Assembly (NCBI GenBank): GCA_002340515.1
Contig: DDMF01000107.1
Location: forward strand, 6,087 to 13,117
Direction of reading: 5' to 3'
Source: Rhodobacteraceae bacterium UBA2553
GTDB taxonomy: Bacteria; Pseudomonadota; Alphaproteobacteria; Rhodobacterales; Rhodobacteraceae
Length of the DNA stretch: 7,031 bases
Below the pieces are notes generated by a model, which had not been told where the DNA came from, ran no database searches, and was given only the letters and a program-made list of their open reading frames with translations. Of this stretch, positions 1-5,408 are shown one piece after another; positions within the stretch are counted from its first letter, which is position 1; each line of letters begins with the position of its first letter. Both the position numbers and the translations under genes were made by a program.

Positions 1-20
1 GAAAATCCAATTCACAGGTT

Positions 21-247
21 GGGCTGATACTGTTGAAAAACTCCGTTTTTGGCAAAATCGGTGAAATTTTTGTCCGTAGGGCGCCACCAACTTTTCGAGG
101 CGAGGGGTTCGGCCAATTTGGCCTTCTGCCGCTCATATGGCAGCTCACTGCGCCTTATCGCAGTTCTCATCTGACTTTTCCGTATCTCGGGTTCTTTCCG
201 AAAAATCACAACATCTGAAAATTGGAGTTTTTCAACAGAATCGGCTC
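21..247. mobile_element. MITE-like element or internally deleted IS remnant with terminal inverted repeats
   Basis: The element is bounded by inverted repeats at 21-44 and 224-247. Their inner 15 bases match perfectly (CTGTTGAAAAACTCC at 30-44, its reverse complement at 224-238), and 21 of 24 positions match over the full length. Termini ending in GTTGAAAAACTC are, from memory, common in proteobacterial insertion sequences of the IS1182/IS5 type; that family assignment is an inference. The interior of about 180 bases encodes no recognisable transposase: the two short ORFs in it (61 and 65 residues) overlap on opposite strands and resemble nothing I know. No clear target-site duplication is visible (bases up to 20 against bases from 248). 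The best reading is a non-autonomous element or a decayed pair of IS ends. Confidence 0.6.
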
Positions 248-721
248 TTTGCCGCCATTAGGTCGATCGCAGCAATTTAACATCACGTGCGGACTGCCAT
301 GAGCACGGACGGCCCATTGCGGACTTTGACCACCCCCACAGAATGCTGCGGTGCGGCCCGTCGAAGGAGACATTCGCTGCGATCGCAATGTAAGTCTATC
401 GACGAACTCACAGACTGCGGACAAACCGACCTTCGAGGTTTTTCAACCAATGGCCGCTCCTCCAACGCTGCCCATACAGCGAAGTGCAGCAGGACGGGAG
501 GCCGTCATTCGCTGCAGGCGCGAACTCTGATCGTTTGGGCGCTGAAGGGGACATTGGCATTGAACTCAGTCAATCGTTGTGTGGAAAAACTATCGAGACA
601 TTGAGATCTGAACCGTGTTCGCAATCGGTTGAAGCGGCGTTGGTAGTAGACAAGGCTTCTGAATTCGCAACCCTACGATTTGAGCCCGTCTTTGCGCCGC
701 TTGTTATCGCTGGCGATATAT
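248..721. other. Gene-free intergenic stretch with a repeated 10-mer
   Basis: About 470 bases lie between the inverted-repeat element and the end of the dehydrogenase gene. Open frames here on both strands are short, overlap each other, lack convincing ribosome-binding sites and show no recognisable domains, so I call no gene. The 10-mer CATTCGCTGC occurs twice in direct orientation, at 371-380 and 506-515, each preceded by purine-rich sequence. A similar GACATTCG string occurs in the right flank near 6932. This resembles the degenerate non-coding DNA seen between genes in some Roseobacter-group genomes; that comparison is from memory. Confidence 0.5.
705..718 (-). terminator. Small hairpin just after the dehydrogenase stop; weak terminator candidate
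   Basis: TATCGCTGGCGATA is a near-complete palindrome starting 3 bases past the stop codon of the last gene of the unit. It can fold with a 5-bp stem and 4-base loop. On the transcribed strand it is followed by ACAAGCGG rather than a T tract, so it is not a standard intrinsic terminator. Its position is the main argument for it. Confidence 0.25.
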
Positions 722-1615
722 TTAAAACTCGCTTTTTGACCCGTTCTCTTGACGTGTCATCAGCTCGATCCGACTACTGCGGGCACTACTTAATCTTGCA
801 TGCAATAACGTTGCATCGCCCGTGCTTACCGTGTTGCGCAACATCGCGAGCTGTGCTTCAAATTTGGCAAGCACGTCCAACATCGCGTCCTTGTTGCCCA
901 AGAAGATATCCCGCCACATGTTTGCATCCGATGCTGCGATGCGTGTGAAGTCGCTGAACCCGCTTGAGGAATACAACAACATTTCGAACGGGCTTTGGTT
1001 TTCTGCATCCTGTGCGGCGCCCATCATTGCAAACGCGATCAAGTGGGGCACGTGGCTTACGAGTGCGCAAATCTCATCATGGGATGATGCGTTGATCCGT
1101 TTGGTACGCGCGCCCATTGCCTGCCACAAGGCCTCGACCTTTAGTGTGGCTTCACATTCCACATCGTGTTGCTGGACGATGAAACACCATTTTTTATCGA
1201 ATAATGTCGCGAAACCCGCCCGCGGGCCCGACTTTTCAGTTCCGGCCATTGGATGGGTTGGCACATAGGTGACGTGGTCCGGCAAGTGTTGCTTCACATC
1301 TGCGAGCAGAACCGATTTGACCGACCCTACATCACTGATCAAACACCCGGGTTTGAGATTCGGGGCCGCCGTGGCGGCGACCCCGCTGATTTGAAACACC
1401 GGCGTTGCGATGATGACCAGGTCCGCATTCTGCACGGCCTGTTCGATCGATCCGCACACTTCATCACACAGATTGATTACGCGGGCGTCTGATCGCACCG
1501 TTGCAGACATATCATAGCCTGTGATCATGCTGTTGGGCTGCGCCAGACGCAAAGCCCGACAGATCGACGACCCGATCAGACCAAGCCCGATAATGCAAAT
1601 CTTGTCAAAAATCAT
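722..1615 (-). CDS. tyrA: Prephenate/arogenate dehydrogenase (TyrA family)
   Basis: This enzyme oxidatively decarboxylates prephenate to 4-hydroxyphenylpyruvate, or arogenate to tyrosine, in the cytoplasm. It is a complete single-domain member of 297 residues. The N-terminal Rossmann fold shows GLGLIGSS at residues 10-17, and an aspartate ends the second strand (GYD, residue 35), which favours NAD over NADP. The family motifs DVGSVK (95-100), HPMAGTE (121-127, including the catalytic histidine) and SHVPH (187-191) are present, as is TRIAASDANMWRDIF in the C-terminal helical dimer domain. No chorismate mutase or ACT domain is fused. The start is taken at ATG 1615, because a run of six G on the coding strand (1625-1620) sits 4 bases before it; the GTG at 1618 is only 1 base from that run and less likely. 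It follows tyrS by 12 bases, so the two are probably co-transcribed. Prephenate versus arogenate preference cannot be read from the sequence. No histidinol-phosphate aminotransferase gene (hisC) adjoins it, although I recall such a partner for this enzyme in related bacteria, so it may be a second copy. Confidence 0.92.
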   Translation of the reverse strand: MIFDKICIIGLGLIGSSICRALRLAQPNSMITGYDMSATVRSDARVINLCDEVCGSIEQAVQNADLVIIATPVFQISGVAATAAPNLKPGCLISDVGSVKSVLLADVKQHLPDHVTYVPTHPMAGTEKSGPRAGFATLFDKKWCFIVQQHDVECEATLKVEALWQAMGARTKRINASSHDEICALVSHVPHLIAFAMMGAAQDAENQSPFEMLLYSSSGFSDFTRIAASDANMWRDIFLGNKDAMLDVLAKFEAQLAMLRNTVSTGDATLLHARLSSARSSRIELMTRQENGSKSEF

Positions 1616-1627
1616 CACGCCCCCCGT

Positions 1628-2848
1628 TCACGCTGCAGTGCCGACAAGGCGAAAGCGGTTGGACTTTCCGACGCCGAGGATGCGGCTTTCGCCATGCTCC
1701 AGCTCTACAACCGAGCCAGGATCATCCTGGACGATCTCAGCCAAAGACACGCCACCTTGTGCGATCAGTCGTTTCGCATTTTTGCCGGATGAGGCTGCTT
1801 TTACCTGCAGCATGACATCTACCAGTTTTGTCGGCCCCGCCAGTTCCAAGGTTGGCAAGGCATCCAAGGCTTGTTCATCCCGACCGCCTTGCGCAAGGTT
1901 GCTTGCTGCGCGGGCTGCTTCGCGTCCGTGACAAAGGGTTGTCACCTCATTGGCGAGCATGATTTTGGCGTCGTTTAATGCCGCACCTTCGCTGTGTGCA
2001 AGAGCTTCGCATTCGGCGACAGGCAGCTCAGTGAACAGTTTAAGGAACCGAGCAACATCGCGATCGTCCGTATTGCGCCAAAACTGCCAGAACTTGAAGG
2101 GCGGCGTCTTTTGCGGGTCGAGCCAGATCGCACCGGTCGCGGTTTTGCCCATTTTTGTGCCGTCCGCTTTGGTCAGAAGTGGTGTGGTCAGGGCAAACAC
2201 CTCAGTGCCCCGCACACGGCGCGCAAGATCAATGCCGTTTACGATATTGCCCCATTGGTCCGATCCGCCCATCTGCAACCGGCAGCCTTCTTGTTCGTAA
2301 AGTTCAAGAAAATCATAAGCTTGCAGGATCATGTAGTTGAACTCAAGGAATGACAAAGATTTTTGATCTTCCAGGCGGCCGCGCACGGAATCAAACCCGA
2401 GCATCCGATTGACCGAGAAGTGCACGCCAATGTCGCGCAAGAACGACAGGTAGTTCAGCCCATCCAACCAATCTGCGTTGTTGCGCATCACGGCACCGTT
2501 GGACGCCTCATTATAGGTTAGGTAGTTGCCAAAAACCTGCTGCATATTGGCGATGTTGGACTGGATCTCTTCCTCGCTCAGCATCGGGCGTTCGTCACTG
2601 CGGTGCGATGGATCGCCGACCTTTGTCGTGCCCCCGCCCATCAATGTGATCGGGCGATGCCCTGCTTTTTGGAACCAGCGCAACATCATGATGTTGACCA
2701 GGTGACCGACGTGCAAGGATTGCGCCGTAGCATCATACCCGATGTAGGCCGTCACCGGGCCATCGCCCAATGCGCGGCGCAACTCGATTGTGTTTGAACA
2801 TGAATGTACAAACCCGCGTTCTTCCATTGTTGTCATAAAATCTGTCAT
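1628..2848 (-). CDS. tyrS: Tyrosyl-tRNA synthetase
   Basis: This class I aminoacyl-tRNA synthetase activates tyrosine with ATP and charges tRNA-Tyr in the cytoplasm. At 406 residues it is full length for the bacterial family. The catalytic domain shows YIGYDATAQSLHVGH (35-49), which contains the HIGH-type motif HVGH, then GGGTTKVGDPS (71-81), the tyrosine pocket region QMGGSDQWGN (192-201) and the KMSKS-type loop KMGKT (232-236). The C-terminal S4-like tRNA-binding domain spans about 340-400 (GPTKLVDVML to SNRFRLV). The start at ATG 2848 is supported by AAAGG at 2860-2856, 7 bases upstream; an in-frame ATG at codon 5 is less likely. It is the middle gene of a three-gene unit, 85 bases after the prephenate-enzyme-like gene and 12 bases before tyrA. 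Nothing in it looks broken. Whether it is the only tyrosyl-tRNA synthetase of the cell or a second, possibly inhibitor-tolerant copy depends on the rest of the genome. Confidence 0.97.
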   Translation of the reverse strand: MTDFMTTMEERGFVHSCSNTIELRRALGDGPVTAYIGYDATAQSLHVGHLVNIMMLRWFQKAGHRPITLMGGGTTKVGDPSHRSDERPMLSEEEIQSNIANMQQVFGNYLTYNEASNGAVMRNNADWLDGLNYLSFLRDIGVHFSVNRMLGFDSVRGRLEDQKSLSFLEFNYMILQAYDFLELYEQEGCRLQMGGSDQWGNIVNGIDLARRVRGTEVFALTTPLLTKADGTKMGKTATGAIWLDPQKTPPFKFWQFWRNTDDRDVARFLKLFTELPVAECEALAHSEGAALNDAKIMLANEVTTLCHGREAARAASNLAQGGRDEQALDALPTLELAGPTKLVDVMLQVKAASSGKNAKRLIAQGGVSLAEIVQDDPGSVVELEHGESRILGVGKSNRFRLVGTAA

Positions 2849-2854
2849 TTCGAC

Positions 2855-2860
2855 ACCTTT
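2855..2860 (-). promoter_or_regulatory. Ribosome-binding site of tyrS
   Basis: The coding strand reads AAAGGT ending 6 bases before ATG 2848. It is a moderate Shine-Dalgarno match and supports the upstream ATG over the in-frame ATG at codon 5. Confidence 0.55.
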
Positions 2861-2884
2861 CTAAGGTTTAAGTCGTGGATGAAG

Positions 2885-2907
2885 CCGTGGGCGCCAATCG
2901 CCCACGG
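2885..2907 (-). promoter_or_regulatory. Perfect 9-bp hairpin between the BacA-like gene and tyrS
   Basis: CCGTGGGCG (2885-2893) and CGCCCACGG (2899-2907) form a perfect GC-rich 9-bp stem with a 5-base loop. It starts 26 bases past the upstream stop codon and ends 36 bases before the tyrS start. On the transcribed strand it is followed by CTTCATCC, so there is no T tract and classic intrinsic termination is unlikely. It could be a partial terminator or attenuator, an RNA-processing signal, or a structure that sets the relative output of the flanking genes. A T-box is unlikely: the leader is too short and T-boxes are mainly found in Gram-positive bacteria. Confidence 0.5.
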
Positions 2908-2933
2908 AATTGATGTTTGAAAAGGCGCGTTGA

Positions 2934-3533
2934 TTAGCGCGGCACCAGCAGTGCAAACGGCAACATGTCCGTTTTAGACACGTATTTGACCACCTGATCC
3001 GGGGCGACGTGGCTGCCCACGAATTCGGCGGTGATGAAACCGCTGGTGCGCCCCAATTCCTGGTGCAAACGCTTTGCCGTTTCGGGCGCGCGCTCGTTTG
3101 AATTGACGTATTCGAAGACCGTTGGCGTTGGGCATCCCGCTGCGAAGCGTTCCGCTGCCGGGTGCACCGCGATGTAGTAGGGGTCGCCTTCGCCGAACTG
3201 CCCGTAAACAAACGGTGGTGCGAGGTCTTCAAACAGCTTGGTCATCTTCATATCAGCCCAAATCGCGGAGGATTTGGGATAAAGACAACACATCAACAAC
3301 AGATCGCCCGGCTGATCGGGGTCCATCACCATGGCCGCAGCCTCTTCGTAGGTTTCCGCACCCAAGATCGTCATATTTGGCAAGCGGCGGTGCGCCGTCA
3401 CCATGCTGACCGTCAGCTTGGTATAGGGGTTCCCAAGCGTGACCAGCGTTAAACCCGTCAGGTTTGGAAACTCATAGACCGTGTCGTCTGGTGTCATCGG
3501 ATACGGTCTGTCTTCGTCGGTATCTTTTGGCAT
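2934..3533 (-). CDS. Prephenate dehydratase / BacA-type prephenate decarboxylase-like protein
   Basis: The function is tentative. The 199-residue protein has no signal peptide or membrane segment. Its alternating strand-helix pattern fits the two-lobed periplasmic-binding fold of prephenate dehydratases: a strand with TLGNPYT (32-38) where dehydratases have a glycine-rich G-P-x-G-T motif, a helix to about 50, then MTILGAET (54-61), EEAAAMV (63-69) and GDLLLMCCLYP (76-86). The second lobe has YYIAVHP (119-125), FEYVNSN (140-146), a helix with ETAKRLH (151-157), SGFITAEF (164-171) and a final strand LPFALLVPR (191-199). The lobe-2 order (NS-x-x-x-A, then a helix, then a small-residue strand and TAE/NELA-like segment) is also that of BacA, the bacilysin-pathway prephenate decarboxylase. 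The usual dehydratase ACT domain is absent and the length is near that of BacA. I made this comparison from memory without an alignment. The start at ATG 3533 has a strong GGAGG. The gene heads the unit containing tyrS and tyrA, which supports a prephenate-related role. It could instead be a binding or sensory protein with the same fold. Confidence 0.5.
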   Translation of the reverse strand: MPKDTDEDRPYPMTPDDTVYEFPNLTGLTLVTLGNPYTKLTVSMVTAHRRLPNMTILGAETYEEAAAMVMDPDQPGDLLLMCCLYPKSSAIWADMKMTKLFEDLAPPFVYGQFGEGDPYYIAVHPAAERFAAGCPTPTVFEYVNSNERAPETAKRLHQELGRTSGFITAEFVGSHVAPDQVVKYVSKTDMLPFALLVPR

Positions 3534-3540
3534 TCATAGT

Positions 3541-3545
3541 CCTCC
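3541..3545 (-). promoter_or_regulatory. Strong ribosome-binding site of the BacA-like gene
   Basis: GGAGG on the coding strand lies 7 bases before ATG 3533. It is the best Shine-Dalgarno match in the window, fixes the start of the gene, and suggests that translation of this unit begins here at a high rate. Confidence 0.8.
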
Positions 3546-3756
3546 AAATCGGACCCGCGCGTTGCGGCGGATCACCTGATTGGAGACTAGGCCAGAAACT
3601 GAATCGGAAAATCTCGGTCGGTCTCTAGGCCACAGCGCCACAAAGACTGGTTTCACCCAATCCGCTAGAGATTACCTTGAGAATTGAGGACAATTCAGCA
3701 GTTTTGGACGGTGTCGTTTCTTTGGGGTGGACAATCGGCGCCTACGATTCGGGGTG
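3546..3756 (-). promoter_or_regulatory. Leader and probable promoter region of the BacA-like/tyrS/tyrA unit
   Basis: This is the largest gap between genes in the coding block (223 bases counting the ribosome-binding site). It separates the winged-helix gene from the BacA-like gene, so the downstream unit probably has its own promoter here. I could not pick out a convincing -35/-10 pair. Visible structure includes the palindrome at 3681-3696 (separate entry) and an 8-base direct repeat CTAGGCCA at 3587-3594 and 3625-3632. No T-rich terminator follows the winged-helix gene, so read-through from upstream is possible. Confidence 0.4.
3681..3696. promoter_or_regulatory. Palindrome GAATTG-AGGA-CAATTC, possible operator
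   Basis: A perfect 6-bp inverted repeat with a 4-base spacer lies about 150 bases upstream of the BacA-like gene and about 60 bases past the end of the winged-helix gene. Its symmetry and place fit a binding site for a dimeric regulator. It could also form a small RNA hairpin, but no T tract follows. A palindrome of this size can arise by chance, so the assignment is weak. Confidence 0.3.
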
Positions 3757-5343
3757 TCAGGACTTGGAAAACCAGTCCTTTGTGGTCAGATAGGCAGCGG
3801 CAAACCCGGGTGCAGCCCAATCCGCAAACTTGGCGGGCAGGCGCTGTTCTGTATCGGCAAGGCTTGCAAAGTCCTCGGTCTCGGCGTGTTCGTGTTCCCA
3901 GCTGAGGAAGAAATCGACCTGTTCGTCGACAAAGATCGGCACAATGATTTCAGGGCGCAACACAAAGGCATCTACGATCGTGTAGATTTGGCGATCATTG
4001 ATTGTGTCTGCGATCTTGTCAGCTTCATCTACCGCCGCTATCGATAGGGGTCGTTCTTCGCCGTTGGGCAGTTTTACGACCAGTTTCCCAGACGCGATCT
4101 CGTGTTTGACCTCTAGGATGATTTTGTCGCAATAGCCGCGCAGTTCGTCCGCGGCCATTGGATCACCATCATGGCCGACACCCTCAAGAAAGTTAATCTT
4201 ATTGGCAAATTTGAAGGCGTCCGCGCGCAGTGTTTCCTCAAGCATTTCCTTCATGCAGTAGGTCGCAAAATCTTGCGCAGTGAGGTCATTTAGCCTGGTC
4301 ACCCAACCTTCGGCGAATTCCAGCATACCAGCAGGACAACAATGCAGCTTTTTCGCATCCGCCTGCTTTTTATCGGATCCGCGCGCAAGCAACATGCGCA
4401 ACCGATTGTCTGGCAAGCGTTGGAAAATGGGAATGCTAAACGCCATTCCCGCATGATAACTTGAAAAATCACCACGCCTGATCCCATCTACGCGCGACAG
4501 CCATTCTTTTACGACATCTGAGGTCAACAAAAAGGTGTCGCGTTCATCAACGGACGCATCTTTCAAGGCGCCCCAGCCTTCAAGGATTTTTGCCTTCAGG
4601 TAATCGCAATCATCAATCAATTGGGTGTAGACCGTTCGCGCCAACTCCCAACCGTCCTGCGTCGCTTTTACAAGCCTGTATATCTGCCCGGGATACACAA
4701 GTTTACCTTGCGCAATGCGCCGTGTTTTGAGGGATTCCGCCCCACGATCAGGCGGCGGCAATAAATCATCGGAAATTGGAATCGGCAGGTTGAACGCCGC
4801 TGTTGTAGCCTTGGACATCACATGAAACGGCAGCCTTGCGCCCAATTCGGATACTTCGAAAAAGCCGTCCAGTTCGTCAGGATAAAGCCGCACCAGACTG
4901 TCGATCAGGTCAACAATCCGTGCATAGCCTTCGGCCTCATCATAGCTGGCCTTGGCAAGAATATCATTGTCGATGCCCGCCTGCAGCACAGGATCGCGCA
5001 CAAGCCGCGTTGGCGTCTTGGGGCTAAACGCACGGCCATAGCCACGCACCGTTTTAATGGGGTTCTTCACATCCAGCGTTTTATCGGCCATCAGGTCTTT
5101 AATCAGAACCCCCGCCTGCCAAACGCAATTGTCCATGGACGATGTGATGCCTGTTACTTCAAAAAGGGTTTCATTGGTGACGACATCTGGCGAGGCCACA
5201 ATCAACGTTTCCAGCGCGCGCCCAACAGTCGAATCTTTAAGATACTTGTGGTTCGCTGTTTGAGTGCAGGTCAACAACCCGTCGACTGTGTCCAAGACGA
5301 AACTGTATTGGGCGATGTCAAAATGGATTCTATCGTTGGGCAC
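3757..5343 (-). CDS. Winged-helix (OmpR/PhoB-type) protein with a C-terminal Nudix-like region; putative regulator
   Basis: I know no named relative. Numbering here is from the TTG at 5358 (533 residues). Residues about 15-112 look like an OmpR/PhoB-type DNA-binding domain: a helix with GRALETLI (46-53), a recognition-region equivalent PDVVTNETLFEVTG (57-70), a helix with NCVWQAGVLIKDLM (77-90) and the typical wing TVRGYGRAF (103-111). No receiver domain precedes it. A mostly helical middle (130-300) follows. Residues 303-380 resemble a Nudix domain: AFSIPIF, RMLLARG, then CPAGMLEF (341-348) and KEMLEETL (370-377), matching the E-x-x-E-E end of the Nudix box. The spacing from the glycine is about 12 residues longer than in the standard box. 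Known Nudix-type regulators (NrtR) have the opposite domain order. The start is placed at GTG 5343 (codon 6), which has AGGAG 6 bases upstream, giving 528 residues; TTG 5358 lacks such a site. It lies 54 bases after the GDP-mannose gene, so the two may be co-transcribed. A role as a ligand-sensing regulator of either neighbouring unit is inference. Confidence 0.6.
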   Translation of the reverse strand: MPNDRIHFDIAQYSFVLDTVDGLLTCTQTANHKYLKDSTVGRALETLIVASPDVVTNETLFEVTGITSSMDNCVWQAGVLIKDLMADKTLDVKNPIKTVRGYGRAFSPKTPTRLVRDPVLQAGIDNDILAKASYDEAEGYARIVDLIDSLVRLYPDELDGFFEVSELGARLPFHVMSKATTAAFNLPIPISDDLLPPPDRGAESLKTRRIAQGKLVYPGQIYRLVKATQDGWELARTVYTQLIDDCDYLKAKILEGWGALKDASVDERDTFLLTSDVVKEWLSRVDGIRRGDFSSYHAGMAFSIPIFQRLPDNRLRMLLARGSDKKQADAKKLHCCPAGMLEFAEGWVTRLNDLTAQDFATYCMKEMLEETLRADAFKFANKINFLEGVGHDGDPMAADELRGYCDKIILEVKHEIASGKLVVKLPNGEERPLSIAAVDEADKIADTINDRQIYTIVDAFVLRPEIIVPIFVDEQVDFFLSWEHEHAETEDFASLADTEQRLPAKFADWAAPGFAAAYLTTKDWFSKS

Positions 5344-5349
5344 TGGAAT

Positions 5350-5354
5350 CTCCT
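5350..5354 (-). promoter_or_regulatory. Ribosome-binding site selecting the GTG start of the winged-helix gene
   Basis: AGGAG on the coding strand lies 6 bases before GTG 5343. The site falls inside the first codons of the longer TTG-initiated reading, so it argues for translation from the GTG instead. Confidence 0.65.
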
Positions 5355-5386
5355 GCAATATTGGTACACTGCCTAGATGCTCCTAA

Positions 5387-5408
5387 ACGTTAAAGTACTA
5401 TTTAACGT
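5387..5408 (-). terminator. AT-rich hairpin spanning the stop codon of the guanylyltransferase gene
   Basis: ACGTTAAA (5387-5394) and TTTAACGT (5401-5408) form a perfect 8-bp stem with a 6-base loop that contains the TAG stop (5398-5400). On the transcribed strand TTAGGAG follows, not a T tract, so it is at most a weak terminator. It may stabilise or trim the 3' end of the upstream message, lowering expression of the winged-helix gene. Confidence 0.35.

Noticed and set aside
484..948. 154-residue plus-strand ORF
   Set aside because: Its second half is antisense to the tyrA coding region and its first half has no recognisable domain or ribosome-binding site.
2137..2157. KMGKT instead of KMSKS in TyrS as a sign of a specialised enzyme
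   Set aside because: Bacterial tyrosyl-tRNA synthetases commonly have a K-x-G-K-T/S loop (the E. coli enzyme has KFGKT), so this is normal and not evidence of resistance.
2849..2933. T-box riboswitch controlling tyrS
   Set aside because: The 85-base gap is too short for a T-box, no T-box consensus is visible, and these elements are mainly found in Gram-positive bacteria.
2861..3232. 123-residue minus-strand ORF
   Set aside because: It overlaps the BacA-like gene in another frame, is rich in Arg, Ser and Thr without domain features, and runs through the intergenic hairpin; a shadow frame.
3759..3779. Hairpin AGGAC/GTCCT at the end of the winged-helix gene as a terminator
   Set aside because: The stem has a bulge, lies inside the coding end and has no T tract on the transcribed strand.
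4822..5376. 184-residue plus-strand ORF antisense to the winged-helix gene
   Set aside because: The composition looks like a mirror frame of the real gene; no motif and no ribosome-binding site.
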